Shown: piece after piece, positions 36,039-43,567 of the stretch | Layout of the letters: each line of letters opens with the position of its first letter | Numbering within the stretch: position 1 is the stretch's first letter | Assembly (NCBI RefSeq): GCF_002149015.1 | Contig: NZ_NGFO01000034.1 | Span: 1 to 57,096, forward strand | DNA: 57,096 bases | Reading direction: 5' to 3' | Source: Gordonia lacunae | GTDB lineage: Bacteria; Actinomycetota; Actinomycetes; Mycobacteriales; Mycobacteriaceae | Notes under the pieces: generated by a model | Told to the model about the DNA's origin: nothing | The model's input: only the letters and a program-made list of their open reading frames with translations | Database searches by the model: none | Made by a program: the position numbers and the translations under genes

Positions 36039-36260
36039 TCAGCGAGCCATCCAGAGTCGGCGGCGGATGACCTCACGCATACGACGCAGCTCCGATGCCG
36101 TCAGCGCCGACGGCGGATCGGTGTCGACCAGACGATTGACCTCCGAGAAGAAGTCCCGATCCGTGAGACCGAACTCCTCGCCGATCTGCCGGGAGGAGCC
36201 CCCGCCCAAGGGATACCAGTTCGTCTCGAACTGGACCATCTGCTGCTGCTTGCTGTCCAT
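36039..36260 (-). CDS. DUF3263-like small protein
   Basis: 73-residue protein of the mycobacterial DUF3263 type by reading: 'FETNWYPLGGGSSRQIGEEFGLTDRDFFSEVNRLVD' (in parts) then 'LRRMREVIRRR'. It is predicted to be a helix-turn-helix-like all-helical protein. ATG 36260 is used; GTG 36269 is three codons earlier and also possible. Stands alone; 216 bases separate it from the DUF475 gene with no clear feature between. Confidence 0.65.
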   Translation of the reverse strand: MDSKQQQMVQFETNWYPLGGGSSRQIGEEFGLTDRDFFSEVNRLVDTDPPSALTASELRRMREVIRRRLWMAR

Positions 36261-36476
36261 GGAAGCCACCGAATCTGCGTTTTCGACCTAGAACCCGAAC
36301 GTGCGTCGCCGAGCCCCGACGGCAGTTACCTCTACCTCGGGCCAGCGCGTGATGCACGTCACCGACGTCGTCATTTTTACACCTGTCGACCGACAGAAGA
36401 CAGCAGGTGGCCCAGGCTGATTCCAAAGGTGCCTCAAACGTTCATCGCACGTTCGAGGAGACTGCCGGACCGACCC

Positions 36477-37607
36477 TCAGACGGCCAGCCGGTCGGGGTG
36501 AGTCGCGCGGGCCTCGCGCCTGTTCGCGCGAATGCTGCTCGCCAGCGACGCGCCGATGAACGCGACGCCGACGAGCCCGGTGACCACCTCGTTGATCTCC
36601 ACCTCGATGCTGATGAGCAGGATCGCGGCCAGGGCCCCGATGGCCCAGTGTGCGCCGTGCTCGAGGTAGCGGTACTCCCCCAGCGTGCCCTTGCGCACGA
36701 GGTAGATCGTGATGGATCGCACGAACATCGCGCCGATGAAACCGAGACCGAGCGCGATGATGATCGGGTCCGAGGTGATGGCGAACGCACCGATCACCCC
36801 GTCGAAGGAGAACGAGGCGTCCAGCAGCTCGAGGTAGAGGAAGAGGAAGAACCCGGCTTTGCCGGTGGCCGCGGTGACCGGATGCGGGCCGGGCCGTCCC
36901 CGTCCGGCTTGCTGTGCCTCGGCCCCGTCTGTATCTGCCCCGTCTGGATCTGCCATGAACAGCGAACTCAGCCCGTCGACGGTGATGTAGGTGACCATGC
37001 CGAGGATCCCGGCGATCAGCACCGTCGCGCGGACCTCGTCGGGTGCGAGGAACTCGGCGGTCAGCACCAGCGCCAGGGAGGCGAGGACGACGGCCAGCTG
37101 GTCGAGCTTGCCGAGAGTGGCCAGGGGTCGCTCGAGCCACGTGAGCCATGTCTGCGGCCGCTCGGTGAGCACGAAGTTGAGGAACAGCAGCAGCAGGAAC
37201 ATCCCGCCGAACGCGGCGATCTGCGGATGCGCCTCGGTGAGGATCGTCTCGTAGCTGGGTTGACCATCGGCGAAGTGCGTCTGGCCCTCGGGCGGCGGGT
37301 TCATGGCCAGGTCGAGCGCCTCGGCCGGGTTCAGGTTGCCGGTGATCCACACGATCAGGAGCGGGAACAGCAGCCGCATACCGAACACCGCGATGAGGAC
37401 GCCGACCGTGAGGAACATGCGCTGCCAGAACGCACTCATCCGTTCCAGGATGGTCGCGTTGATGACCGCGTTGTCGAAGGACAGCGAAACCTCGAGGACA
37501 CCGAGGATCGCGCAGAGCGCGACTCCGGTCCAGCCGAGGTACAGATAGGCGACGACCAGCGCCACCAGGGTGACGACGAGCGACGGTGCGAAGATGCGCC
37601 CGGTCAC
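36477..37607 (-). CDS. DUF475/TerC-family membrane protein
   Basis: 376-residue polytopic membrane protein of the DUF475 (TerC-like) group: 'GVLEVSLSFDNAVINATILERM' (in parts) and, in the second half, 'LELLDASFSFDGVIGAFAI' give the two acidic intramembrane motifs of TerC-like proteins that handle metal ions (Mn2+ in some, tellurite resistance in others). The loop near residue 230 is low-complexity (GADTDGAEAQQAG). GTG start at 37607 overlaps the stop of the zinc-finger gene. Confidence 0.85.
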   Translation of the reverse strand: MTGRIFAPSLVVTLVALVVAYLYLGWTGVALCAILGVLEVSLSFDNAVINATILERMSAFWQRMFLTVGVLIAVFGMRLLFPLLIVWITGNLNPAEALDLAMNPPPEGQTHFADGQPSYETILTEAHPQIAAFGGMFLLLLFLNFVLTERPQTWLTWLERPLATLGKLDQLAVVLASLALVLTAEFLAPDEVRATVLIAGILGMVTYITVDGLSSLFMADPDGADTDGAEAQQAGRGRPGPHPVTAATGKAGFFLFLYLELLDASFSFDGVIGAFAITSDPIIIALGLGFIGAMFVRSITIYLVRKGTLGEYRYLEHGAHWAIGALAAILLISIEVEINEVVTGLVGVAFIGASLASSIRANRREARATHPDRLAV

Positions 37608-37969
37608 CGCAACTTCTCGGCTTCCCGCGCGAGCTCGAGCAGAGTGTCGGTGAGGCCGGCGAGCACGTCGTGGTCGGCGCGTTCGGCGACCGCCGTGCCG
37701 AGGTCCTCGGCGGCACACCGGAGGGCGAACATCCGGTCACCGAAGTCGGCGGCCTCGGCCGAGGAGAGGATCACCGCGTCGTCGGGAATGGATGTCCCCT
37801 CGAGCAGCGTTCTCTGCTCGTAGGCACGCTGCCTGCACGAACGCTTGCAGTACTTCCGACGCCGCCCCAGCTCGGAGTCCACCATCGTGCGGCCGCACCA
37901 GGCGCACGAGTAGGGCCGCCGCCGGCGCGCGGCGCCGGTGTCCACACGGTGCGAAGTGCCTGGTTCCAC
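37604..37969 (-). CDS. Small zinc-finger-like protein
   Basis: 121-residue protein with a four-Cys motif, 'SCAWCGRTM' and 'RKYCKRSCRQRAYEQR', a treble-clef-like fold typical of nucleic-acid-binding or cell-cycle proteins in actinobacteria, then a helical C-terminal half. Neighbour of rbpA in mycobacteria as well, by recall. Function unknown. Co-translated with the DUF475 gene. Confidence 0.7.
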   Translation of the reverse strand: MEPGTSHRVDTGAARRRRPYSCAWCGRTMVDSELGRRRKYCKRSCRQRAYEQRTLLEGTSIPDDAVILSSAEAADFGDRMFALRCAAEDLGTAVAERADHDVLAGLTDTLLELAREAEKLR

Positions 37970-38080
37970 ACCGAGACCGTACCGCTGTAGCCAGTAGCCC
38001 CGCTCGCTGCGTTCCCGGCGGCGTCGGCCGCGCCGACCACGCCGGGCGACACGGGTCGTCGCCGATGACGAACCTGCGCG

Positions 38081-38105
38081 GGAATGCGCGTAGAATGTTC
38101 CTGTT
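38081..38105 (+). promoter_or_regulatory. Candidate SigH/SigR-type promoter for rbpA
   Basis: GGAAT (38081-38085), 17-base spacer, GTT (38103-38105): the pattern of thiol-stress sigma promoters (GGAAT-n18-GTT, spacing one short). A SigA-like -10 TAGAAT (38091-38096) lies inside the spacer, so dual control is possible. S. coelicolor rbpA is a known SigR target. Confidence 0.4.
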
Positions 38106-38205
38106 GACGACCCGAAAGTCGCTCGCAGTGCTGCGCGCGAACCAGGAATGCAACAGAGATCTCCCGGCAGACCGGGAGATCCGACGAAGTTGAGAGGAAC
38201 CCTTC

Positions 38206-38550
38206 ATGGCAGATCGAGTACTTCGGGGTAGCCGCCTCGGCGCGGTGAGCTACGAGACCGATCGAGACCACGACCTCGCGCCACGACGCATCGTCCAGTA
38301 CCGCACCGACAACGGCGAGATCTTCGACGTGCCGTTCGCCGACGACGCGGAGGTCCCGTCGAAGTGGCCGTGCAAGAACGGCATGGAAGGCACCATCCTC
38401 GAGGGCGCCGAACCCGAGGAGAAGAAGGGCAAGCCACCGCGCACCCACTGGGACATGCTCCTGGAACGCCGCAGCGAGGAAGAGCTCGAAGTGCTGCTCA
38501 ACGAGCGCCTCGACCTCCTCAAGCAGCGCCGCAAGGGCATCACCAACTGA
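38206..38550 (+). CDS. rbpA: RNA polymerase-binding protein RbpA
   Basis: 114-residue RbpA, the actinobacterial factor that binds group 1/2 sigma factors and RNA polymerase, aiding open-complex formation and affecting rifampicin response. Recognised by 'RVLRGSRLGAVSYETDRDH' N-terminus, core 'IFDVPFADDAEVPSKWPCKNG', basic linker 'EKKGKPPRTHWDMLLERRS' and sigma-interacting C-terminal helix. ATG 38206 with GAGAGG upstream. Monocistronic between a candidate stress promoter and a strong terminator; same place in the genome order as M. tuberculosis Rv2050. Confidence 0.97.
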   Translation: MADRVLRGSRLGAVSYETDRDHDLAPRRIVQYRTDNGEIFDVPFADDAEVPSKWPCKNGMEGTILEGAEPEEKKGKPPRTHWDMLLERRSEEELEVLLNERLDLLKQRRKGITN

Positions 38551-38577
38551 CACCGCGGGCGCCCGACGCCCGAACCG

Positions 38578-38611
38578 AACAGACCCGGCAGGATCACCTG
38601 CCGGGTCTGTT
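38578..38611. terminator. Bidirectional terminator rbpA/dpm
   Basis: A perfect 15-bp stem (38578-38592 with 38597-38611, starting AACAGACCCGGCAGG) and a 4-base loop ATCA between the convergent rbpA and dpm genes. T-tract is short (TTcgtctgtt), as usual in high-GC hosts. Confidence 0.8.
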
Positions 38612-38626
38612 CGTCTGTTCTGCGGG

Positions 38627-39445
38627 TCACCGCGTCCGGAGGAGCCCCCAGCGCTCGAGCCGACTCTGGACACCCCAGCGGGCGACCATCGTGAATGCCT
38701 CGGACATGACGCCGCCGCTCATCTTCGAGACGCCGATCTCACGTTCGGTGAAGGTGATCGGCACCTCCCGGACGTCGAAGCCGGCGCGTACGGTTCGCCA
38801 CGCGAGATCGATCTGGAAGCAGTATCCGGCGGACTCGACGGTGTCGAGCTGGATCTTCTCCAGAACGATGCGGCGGTAGGCGCGGAAGCCTGCAGTGATG
38901 TCGTGGACACCCGCCCCGAGGGCGAGTCGCGCGTAGGTGTTGGCCCCGCGGGAGAGGAACTCCCGGCGCTTGGGCCAGTTCACGAGCTTGCCGCCGGGGA
39001 CGTAGCGGGACCCGATCACGAGGTCCGCACCGTCGTTGACGGCATCGAAGAGTCGGTTCAGCTGTTCGGGCGCGTGACTGCCGTCGGCGTCCATCTCGAC
39101 GATGACGGCGTAGTCGCGGTCGAGTCCCCACGCGAAACCGGCGAGATAGGCCTTGCCCAGGCCGTCCTTGTCGACGCGGTGCATCACGTGCACGCGTGCA
39201 GCATCGTCGGACCGGGCGAGTTCGTCGGCGACGTCGCCCGTGCCGTCCGGGCTCGAGTCGTCGACGACGAGAACGTGCGCCCCCGGCAGCACGTCCTGCA
39301 GCCGTCCGATGATGAGCGGCAGGTTGTCGCGTTCGTTGAACGTCGGCACGACGACCAATGCGCCGGTGCCGTCGGCACCGACCACGCGTTGCGGCGCGTC
39401 GTCGGGCCGCCGCTCCCCTGCCGTGGCGTCAATCCCCGATGCCAT
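38627..39445 (-). CDS. dpm1: Polyprenol monophosphomannose synthase (Dpm1)
   Basis: 272-residue GT2 glycosyltransferase that makes polyprenyl-phosphomannose from GDP-mannose: 'VVVPTFNERDNLPLIIGRL' (in parts), 'VLVVDDSSPDGTGD', DxD in 'VIVEMDADGSHAP' and 'GSRYVPGGKLVNWPKRRE' loops. The product feeds GT-C mannosyltransferases such as the GT87 protein here. In M. tuberculosis it is fused to Lnt as Ppm1; here two genes overlap by 17 bases. ATG 39445. Confidence 0.93.
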   Translation of the reverse strand: MASGIDATAGERRPDDAPQRVVGADGTGALVVVPTFNERDNLPLIIGRLQDVLPGAHVLVVDDSSPDGTGDVADELARSDDAARVHVMHRVDKDGLGKAYLAGFAWGLDRDYAVIVEMDADGSHAPEQLNRLFDAVNDGADLVIGSRYVPGGKLVNWPKRREFLSRGANTYARLALGAGVHDITAGFRAYRRIVLEKIQLDTVESAGYCFQIDLAWRTVRAGFDVREVPITFTEREIGVSKMSGGVMSEAFTMVARWGVQSRLERWGLLRTR

Positions 39446-41138
39446 CGAGCTCCTTCGTGTCACCGGTCGCCCGTGCGGCGACCCTGCGTGGCCTGAGTGA
39501 GAACCTAGTACGCGAGCGCAGCGCAAACAAAAGCCCGACCACCGCGGCGATGATCGCGACGACCTCCGGCCACGGGCCCAGCCGGGTCGCCAGGGTCAGG
39601 TCGTCGTGCAGCGGAAGACGTCCGGTCAGAACATCCGAGGTGAATATGCCGGACTGCCGGCTGATGGAGCCGTCGGGCTCGATGACGGCGCTCACACCGC
39701 TGGTGGCCGCGACGACCACGGCACGTCCGTGTTCGACGGCGCGGACCTGTGACATGGCCAACTGCTGATAGGTCATCTCGGTCCGGCCGAAGGTCGCGTT
39801 GTTGGTGGGGACGAAGAGCATCTGGGCGCCCTCGCGCACGGACTGTCGCGCGGCCCGGTCAAAGGCGACCTCCCAACAGGTGGCGATCCCGACGGTCACC
39901 GTCCCGGAACGACCGGGCACCTCGACCACAGTGGGTCCGGTGCCGGGCCGGAAGTCACCGGCCATGTCGGCGTACGACGAGAACAGGCGGAAGAACGGCC
40001 GCCACGGAAGGTACTCCCCGAACGGTTGGACGATGTGCTTGTCGTACCGGGCGACCGGGCCTTTCGCACCGTCCCACACCAGGACCGAGTTGGTGGGCCG
40101 GCCATCGGGGTTGCGGATGAGGGTACCGACCAGGATCGGTGCGTCGACCGCCTCGGAGGCGGCGGTGATCTCGGCGGCGGCGTCCGCGTTGTCCAGGGGT
40201 GAGATGTCCGAGGCGTTCTCGGGCCACAGGACGAAGTCGGGTTGCTCGGTCTGCCCGGTGTCGATCGCCCGGCCGTAGGCCATCGTGGTGCGCACGTGAT
40301 TGTCGAGGACGGCGCGGCGCTGGGCGTTGAAGTCCAGGCCGAGGCGCGGCACATTGCCCTGGATGGCACCGATGCGGGCCGAGGACGTGGCGATGTTCCG
40401 GTCGAGGCTGCCGGGGGTCGCCGCGATCGCGGCGATCGGGGCGAGCAGCGCGATGGCGACCGCCGCGGTGGCGATACGCACCACACCCGAGGAACGTTCG
40501 GCAGCGGGGGCCGGGGCGTCGATCACGGGTGCCGGGGCCGGCGTCGTACCGCGCCTCGGGCTGGTGCGCCGGTAGGCCCGCACGAGCACTACGAGCAGCC
40601 AGGCGACCGAGGAGCCGAACAGTGCGACACCGGCCGACAGCCCCGGTGCGCCGAGCACCGAGGCCAGTGGCAACAGCGGTCCGTCGACCTGACTGAAAGC
40701 GGTTCGACCCCAGGGGAATCCGCCGAACGGAAACGCCGAGCGCAGCGCCTCGACGAGCACCCAGGACACCGTGAACCACACCGGTGGAACGGGTAGCCGC
40801 ATCGTCACGGTGGCGATCGCACCGAAGAGCGCGAGGTAGCCGGCGAGTATCGCGGCCAGGGCGAGCCACGGGAGCGGGCCGACGTAGACGCCGATCCACG
40901 GGAGCAGCGGCACGAAGAACGCCAGGCCGAAGACGAAACCGACCCAGGCGCCCGTGCGCACGCGTGGCGCCCCGACGAACAATGCGGTGAACAGGAGGCC
41001 GAGTCCGAGGACGGCGAGGAACCACCAATTGCGCGGCGGGAAGGCCGCCCACATTGCAATGCCCGCGGCCACGGCGGTCCCGGTACGTGCGAGCCAGGAC
41101 GGTGAGATCCGGGATCGGGAGGCCCGCGGCGGACTCAC
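39429..41138 (-). CDS. lnt: Apolipoprotein N-acyltransferase
   Basis: 569-residue membrane enzyme that N-acylates lipoproteins. Several N-terminal transmembrane helices precede a nitrilase-fold domain with an intact triad: Glu in 'LWPENASD', Lys in 'RYDKHIVQPFGEYLP' and Cys in 'GIATCWEVAFD'. It partners Dpm in the same order as the Ppm1 fusion. GTG 41138 overlaps the amidohydrolase stop; longer in-frame N-terminus is Arg-rich and unlikely. Confidence 0.92.
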   Translation of the reverse strand: MSPPRASRSRISPSWLARTGTAVAAGIAMWAAFPPRNWWFLAVLGLGLLFTALFVGAPRVRTGAWVGFVFGLAFFVPLLPWIGVYVGPLPWLALAAILAGYLALFGAIATVTMRLPVPPVWFTVSWVLVEALRSAFPFGGFPWGRTAFSQVDGPLLPLASVLGAPGLSAGVALFGSSVAWLLVVLVRAYRRTSPRRGTTPAPAPVIDAPAPAAERSSGVVRIATAAVAIALLAPIAAIAATPGSLDRNIATSSARIGAIQGNVPRLGLDFNAQRRAVLDNHVRTTMAYGRAIDTGQTEQPDFVLWPENASDISPLDNADAAAEITAASEAVDAPILVGTLIRNPDGRPTNSVLVWDGAKGPVARYDKHIVQPFGEYLPWRPFFRLFSSYADMAGDFRPGTGPTVVEVPGRSGTVTVGIATCWEVAFDRAARQSVREGAQMLFVPTNNATFGRTEMTYQQLAMSQVRAVEHGRAVVVAATSGVSAVIEPDGSISRQSGIFTSDVLTGRLPLHDDLTLATRLGPWPEVVAIIAAVVGLLFALRSRTRFSLRPRRVAARATGDTKELDGIGD

Positions 41139-42769
41139 CCGGCGTCCCGGTCGTACAGGGTCCGACCGCGGTGCACGGTGCGCACGCAGCGCGGCAGCAC
41201 GGCGCCCGGCGAGACGTCCGGCAGCGCGGGCACCCGCGACCGCGGATCGGTCGACCACCGCTGGACCTTCTCATGGGACCCGGCGACGACGAGGTCGTCG
41301 ACCTCCCACACCGCGTAGCTCGCGGGGGCGCCGGGTGTGAGGGTGCCGGTGACGCCGTCGTTGATTCCCCCGGCCCGCCAGCCGCCCCGGGTGGTCGCGG
41401 CGAAGGCGCCGCGAGCCGAGATCGCATTGGCCGGCTGGTGGTGGTGCACGGCGGCCCGGATCGTCGACCACGGGTCGATGGCGGTCACCGGCGCGTCCGA
41501 CGAGAACGAGAGGGCGACTCCGGTTTTGGCCAGCATCGCGAAATCGTTGAGAGTTGCCGCACGGGGTGCGCCGAGGCGGGCGTCGTACAGGTCGCCCGGC
41601 CCGCCCCATTCGGCATCGAACAGCGGTTGCATGCTGGCGATGACGCCGCAGCGCGCGAGGACCTCGGCGTCGGCGGCGGTGACCATCTCGGCGTGTTCGA
41701 GCCGGTGGGCGCACCGTGCGAGCGCGGGCGTGCCGAGTTCGTCGGCGAGCTCGGCGAGTGCGCCGACGACCACGCCGGTCGCGGCGTCGCCGATGACATG
41801 GAATCCCGCCTGGATGCCGGCGAGCGTGCAGGCGCGCAGATGATCGCGGATCTGATCGGCGTCGAGGTAGCTGATCCCGTGAGTGTGCGGATCGTCGGTG
41901 TAGGGCTCGGTGAGCCACGCGGTGTGTGACCCGATGGCACCGTCGATGAACAGGTCGCCGCCCAGGGCGTCGGCCCGGGTGATCGACATCAGTTCGCGGG
42001 CGTGGTCGGCGTCGGTGACGGCCTGCCCCCAGTAGCGCCGGATCTCGACCGGGTGGTCGAGTTCGGCCAGCGCCAGGAAGTCGTCCATACCGCTGATGTC
42101 GGGTCCGCCGTTCTCGTGGACGGCGACCACACCGTGGGCCGCGGCCCCGTCCAGCGCACGACGCTGGGCCCGTTCGCGGTGTGCGGCGGTCACGAGCAGC
42201 CGGGCCGCTCCCCGGACGAGATGGTGGGCCTCGGCGACCAGCGGCTCCTCCGGGTGGTACCCGACGGCGTCGGCCAGGTCCGGGATCAGGCGTCGTAACG
42301 CCGTGGATGCCACCGCCGAGTGCTCGTCGATGCGAGCGAGGTAGACCGGTCTCGTCCCCACGACGGCGTCGAGCTCGCTGGTCGTCGGGAACCGGCCGTC
42401 GTCGGGTTCGGCGCCCGCCCAGGTCGAGTCGTCCCAGCCGAGACCCCAGATGAGGTCACCCCCGTCGTGGACGGATTCGGCGGTCACGGCCTTCTCCACG
42501 AGGCGTAGACAGTGCGTGCGGCTCGATGCCTCGTTCAGGGTCAGCCCGTCGAGCCCGAGCCCGGTGGAGGTCAGGTGCACGTGGGAATCGACGAAGCCGG
42601 GACTGACGAAGAGGCCGCCGAGGTCGACGATCTCGGCGTCGGGATGAAGCGCACGGCCGACGTCGTCGGTCCCGACCCAGACGACGATTCCGTCGGTCAC
42701 GGCCATCGCGGTCGCGTCGGGGGCGGCCGACGAGTACACGGCGCCGCCGAGAAGCAGTTGGGTTGCCAC
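41135..42769 (-). CDS. Amidohydrolase family protein (YtcJ-like)
   Basis: 544-residue metal-dependent amidohydrolase of the YtcJ/amidohydrolase_3 type. Metal ligands: 'VDSHVHLTST' (HxH) near residue 62, 'VVAVHENGGPD', 'GFHVIGDAATG' His, 'RLEHAEMV' His, and 'SFSSDAPV' Asp. Substrate unknown. GTG start at 42769. First gene of a run with lnt and dpm (overlapping stops and starts), as in related genomes. Confidence 0.85.
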   Translation of the reverse strand: MATQLLLGGAVYSSAAPDATAMAVTDGIVVWVGTDDVGRALHPDAEIVDLGGLFVSPGFVDSHVHLTSTGLGLDGLTLNEASSRTHCLRLVEKAVTAESVHDGGDLIWGLGWDDSTWAGAEPDDGRFPTTSELDAVVGTRPVYLARIDEHSAVASTALRRLIPDLADAVGYHPEEPLVAEAHHLVRGAARLLVTAAHRERAQRRALDGAAAHGVVAVHENGGPDISGMDDFLALAELDHPVEIRRYWGQAVTDADHARELMSITRADALGGDLFIDGAIGSHTAWLTEPYTDDPHTHGISYLDADQIRDHLRACTLAGIQAGFHVIGDAATGVVVGALAELADELGTPALARCAHRLEHAEMVTAADAEVLARCGVIASMQPLFDAEWGGPGDLYDARLGAPRAATLNDFAMLAKTGVALSFSSDAPVTAIDPWSTIRAAVHHHQPANAISARGAFAATTRGGWRAGGINDGVTGTLTPGAPASYAVWEVDDLVVAGSHEKVQRWSTDPRSRVPALPDVSPGAVLPRCVRTVHRGRTLYDRDAG

Positions 42770-42877
42770 GATCGTTCAGTGTGCCTTGCCGTCGGTGGAG
42801 GGTGGCGAGGGGTCCGGATGCCGGGGCGCCGGGACCGCGGGCGGTGCCGCCCCGTCCGACTCAGCTCACCGACGGGC

Positions 42878-43387
42878 TCAGCGGCCCTGCGGCAGACCCC
42901 GGGTTCCGAACGGTGTGCTGGCCGACCCCGGCTCGGACGTGTCGGACTCCACGACGGAACCCTCGACGACGGTTGCGCCACGTCCCGCCCCGTAGACGCC
43001 GGTGGCATACACCCCGGCCCGATCCATCGCGGTCGCGACCCGGCGTGCGCCGACCGCCACGACGACCGGACGCATCACCCGACGGGTGGGTGGGAACAGC
43101 AGCAGGGTCCCGGCCACGGTCGACACGACTCCCGGGATGACCAGGAGAAGGGTCGACACGGCGACGAGCGCGGTGTCGGCCAGCGGGGCGCGGGCGTCGA
43201 CCTCGTTCCGGGACGCGCGCTGCAACTCGCCGAAGACCTTGCGTCCCTGCCAGCGCAGGACCACGACCCCGAGGACGACGGCGGCGAGACTGATCAGCAC
43301 CGCCCAGCCGAACCCGAGGGTCATGACCATCGCGACGAATGCGGCGATCTCCAGTACGGCGTAGGCCGCGAACCAGCGGAGAGCCAT
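42878..43387 (-). CDS. fxsA: FxsA-family membrane protein
   Basis: 169-residue protein with about four transmembrane segments in the first 110 residues ('AYAVLEIAAFVAMVMTLG', 'ALVAVSTLLLVIPGVVSTVAG') and the 'GRKVFGELQRA' cytoplasmic loop of FxsA, then a Ser/Glu-rich tail. In E. coli the homologue relieves phage T7 exclusion by F; role here unknown. Lies between the amidohydrolase and cobN as in M. tuberculosis. Confidence 0.85.
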   Translation of the reverse strand: MALRWFAAYAVLEIAAFVAMVMTLGFGWAVLISLAAVVLGVVVLRWQGRKVFGELQRASRNEVDARAPLADTALVAVSTLLLVIPGVVSTVAGTLLLFPPTRRVMRPVVVAVGARRVATAMDRAGVYATGVYGAGRGATVVEGSVVESDTSEPGSASTPFGTRGLPQGR

Positions 43388-43491
43388 GATGCTTCACCTG
43401 TCCTTCGGTGCCCTTCGGCACCCGTTGACGTCAGGGTCTGCATCGGTAACGAACGACGACGCGATTTTTCTCCCGGAAGTGGTTTCGACAA

Positions 43492-43567
43492 GCTCAACCG
43501 GCGGAGGGCGGCTCAACCAGCGGAGGGCGGCTCAGCCGGCGGAGGGCGGCTCAGCCGGCGGAGGCGT
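43492..43567 (+). repeat. 19-bp minisatellite reaching into cobN
   Basis: Four units of 'gctcaaccagcggagggcg' with a/g variation, preceded by 'gtttcgacaa', so it derives from a family-2 repeat end that expanded in tandem. The last unit supplies the cobN stop codon and its final codons. Confidence 0.8.

Noticed and set aside
36429..37823. 464-codon frame antisense to the DUF475 gene
   Set aside because: Charged low-complexity sequence typical of an antisense shadow in high-GC DNA.
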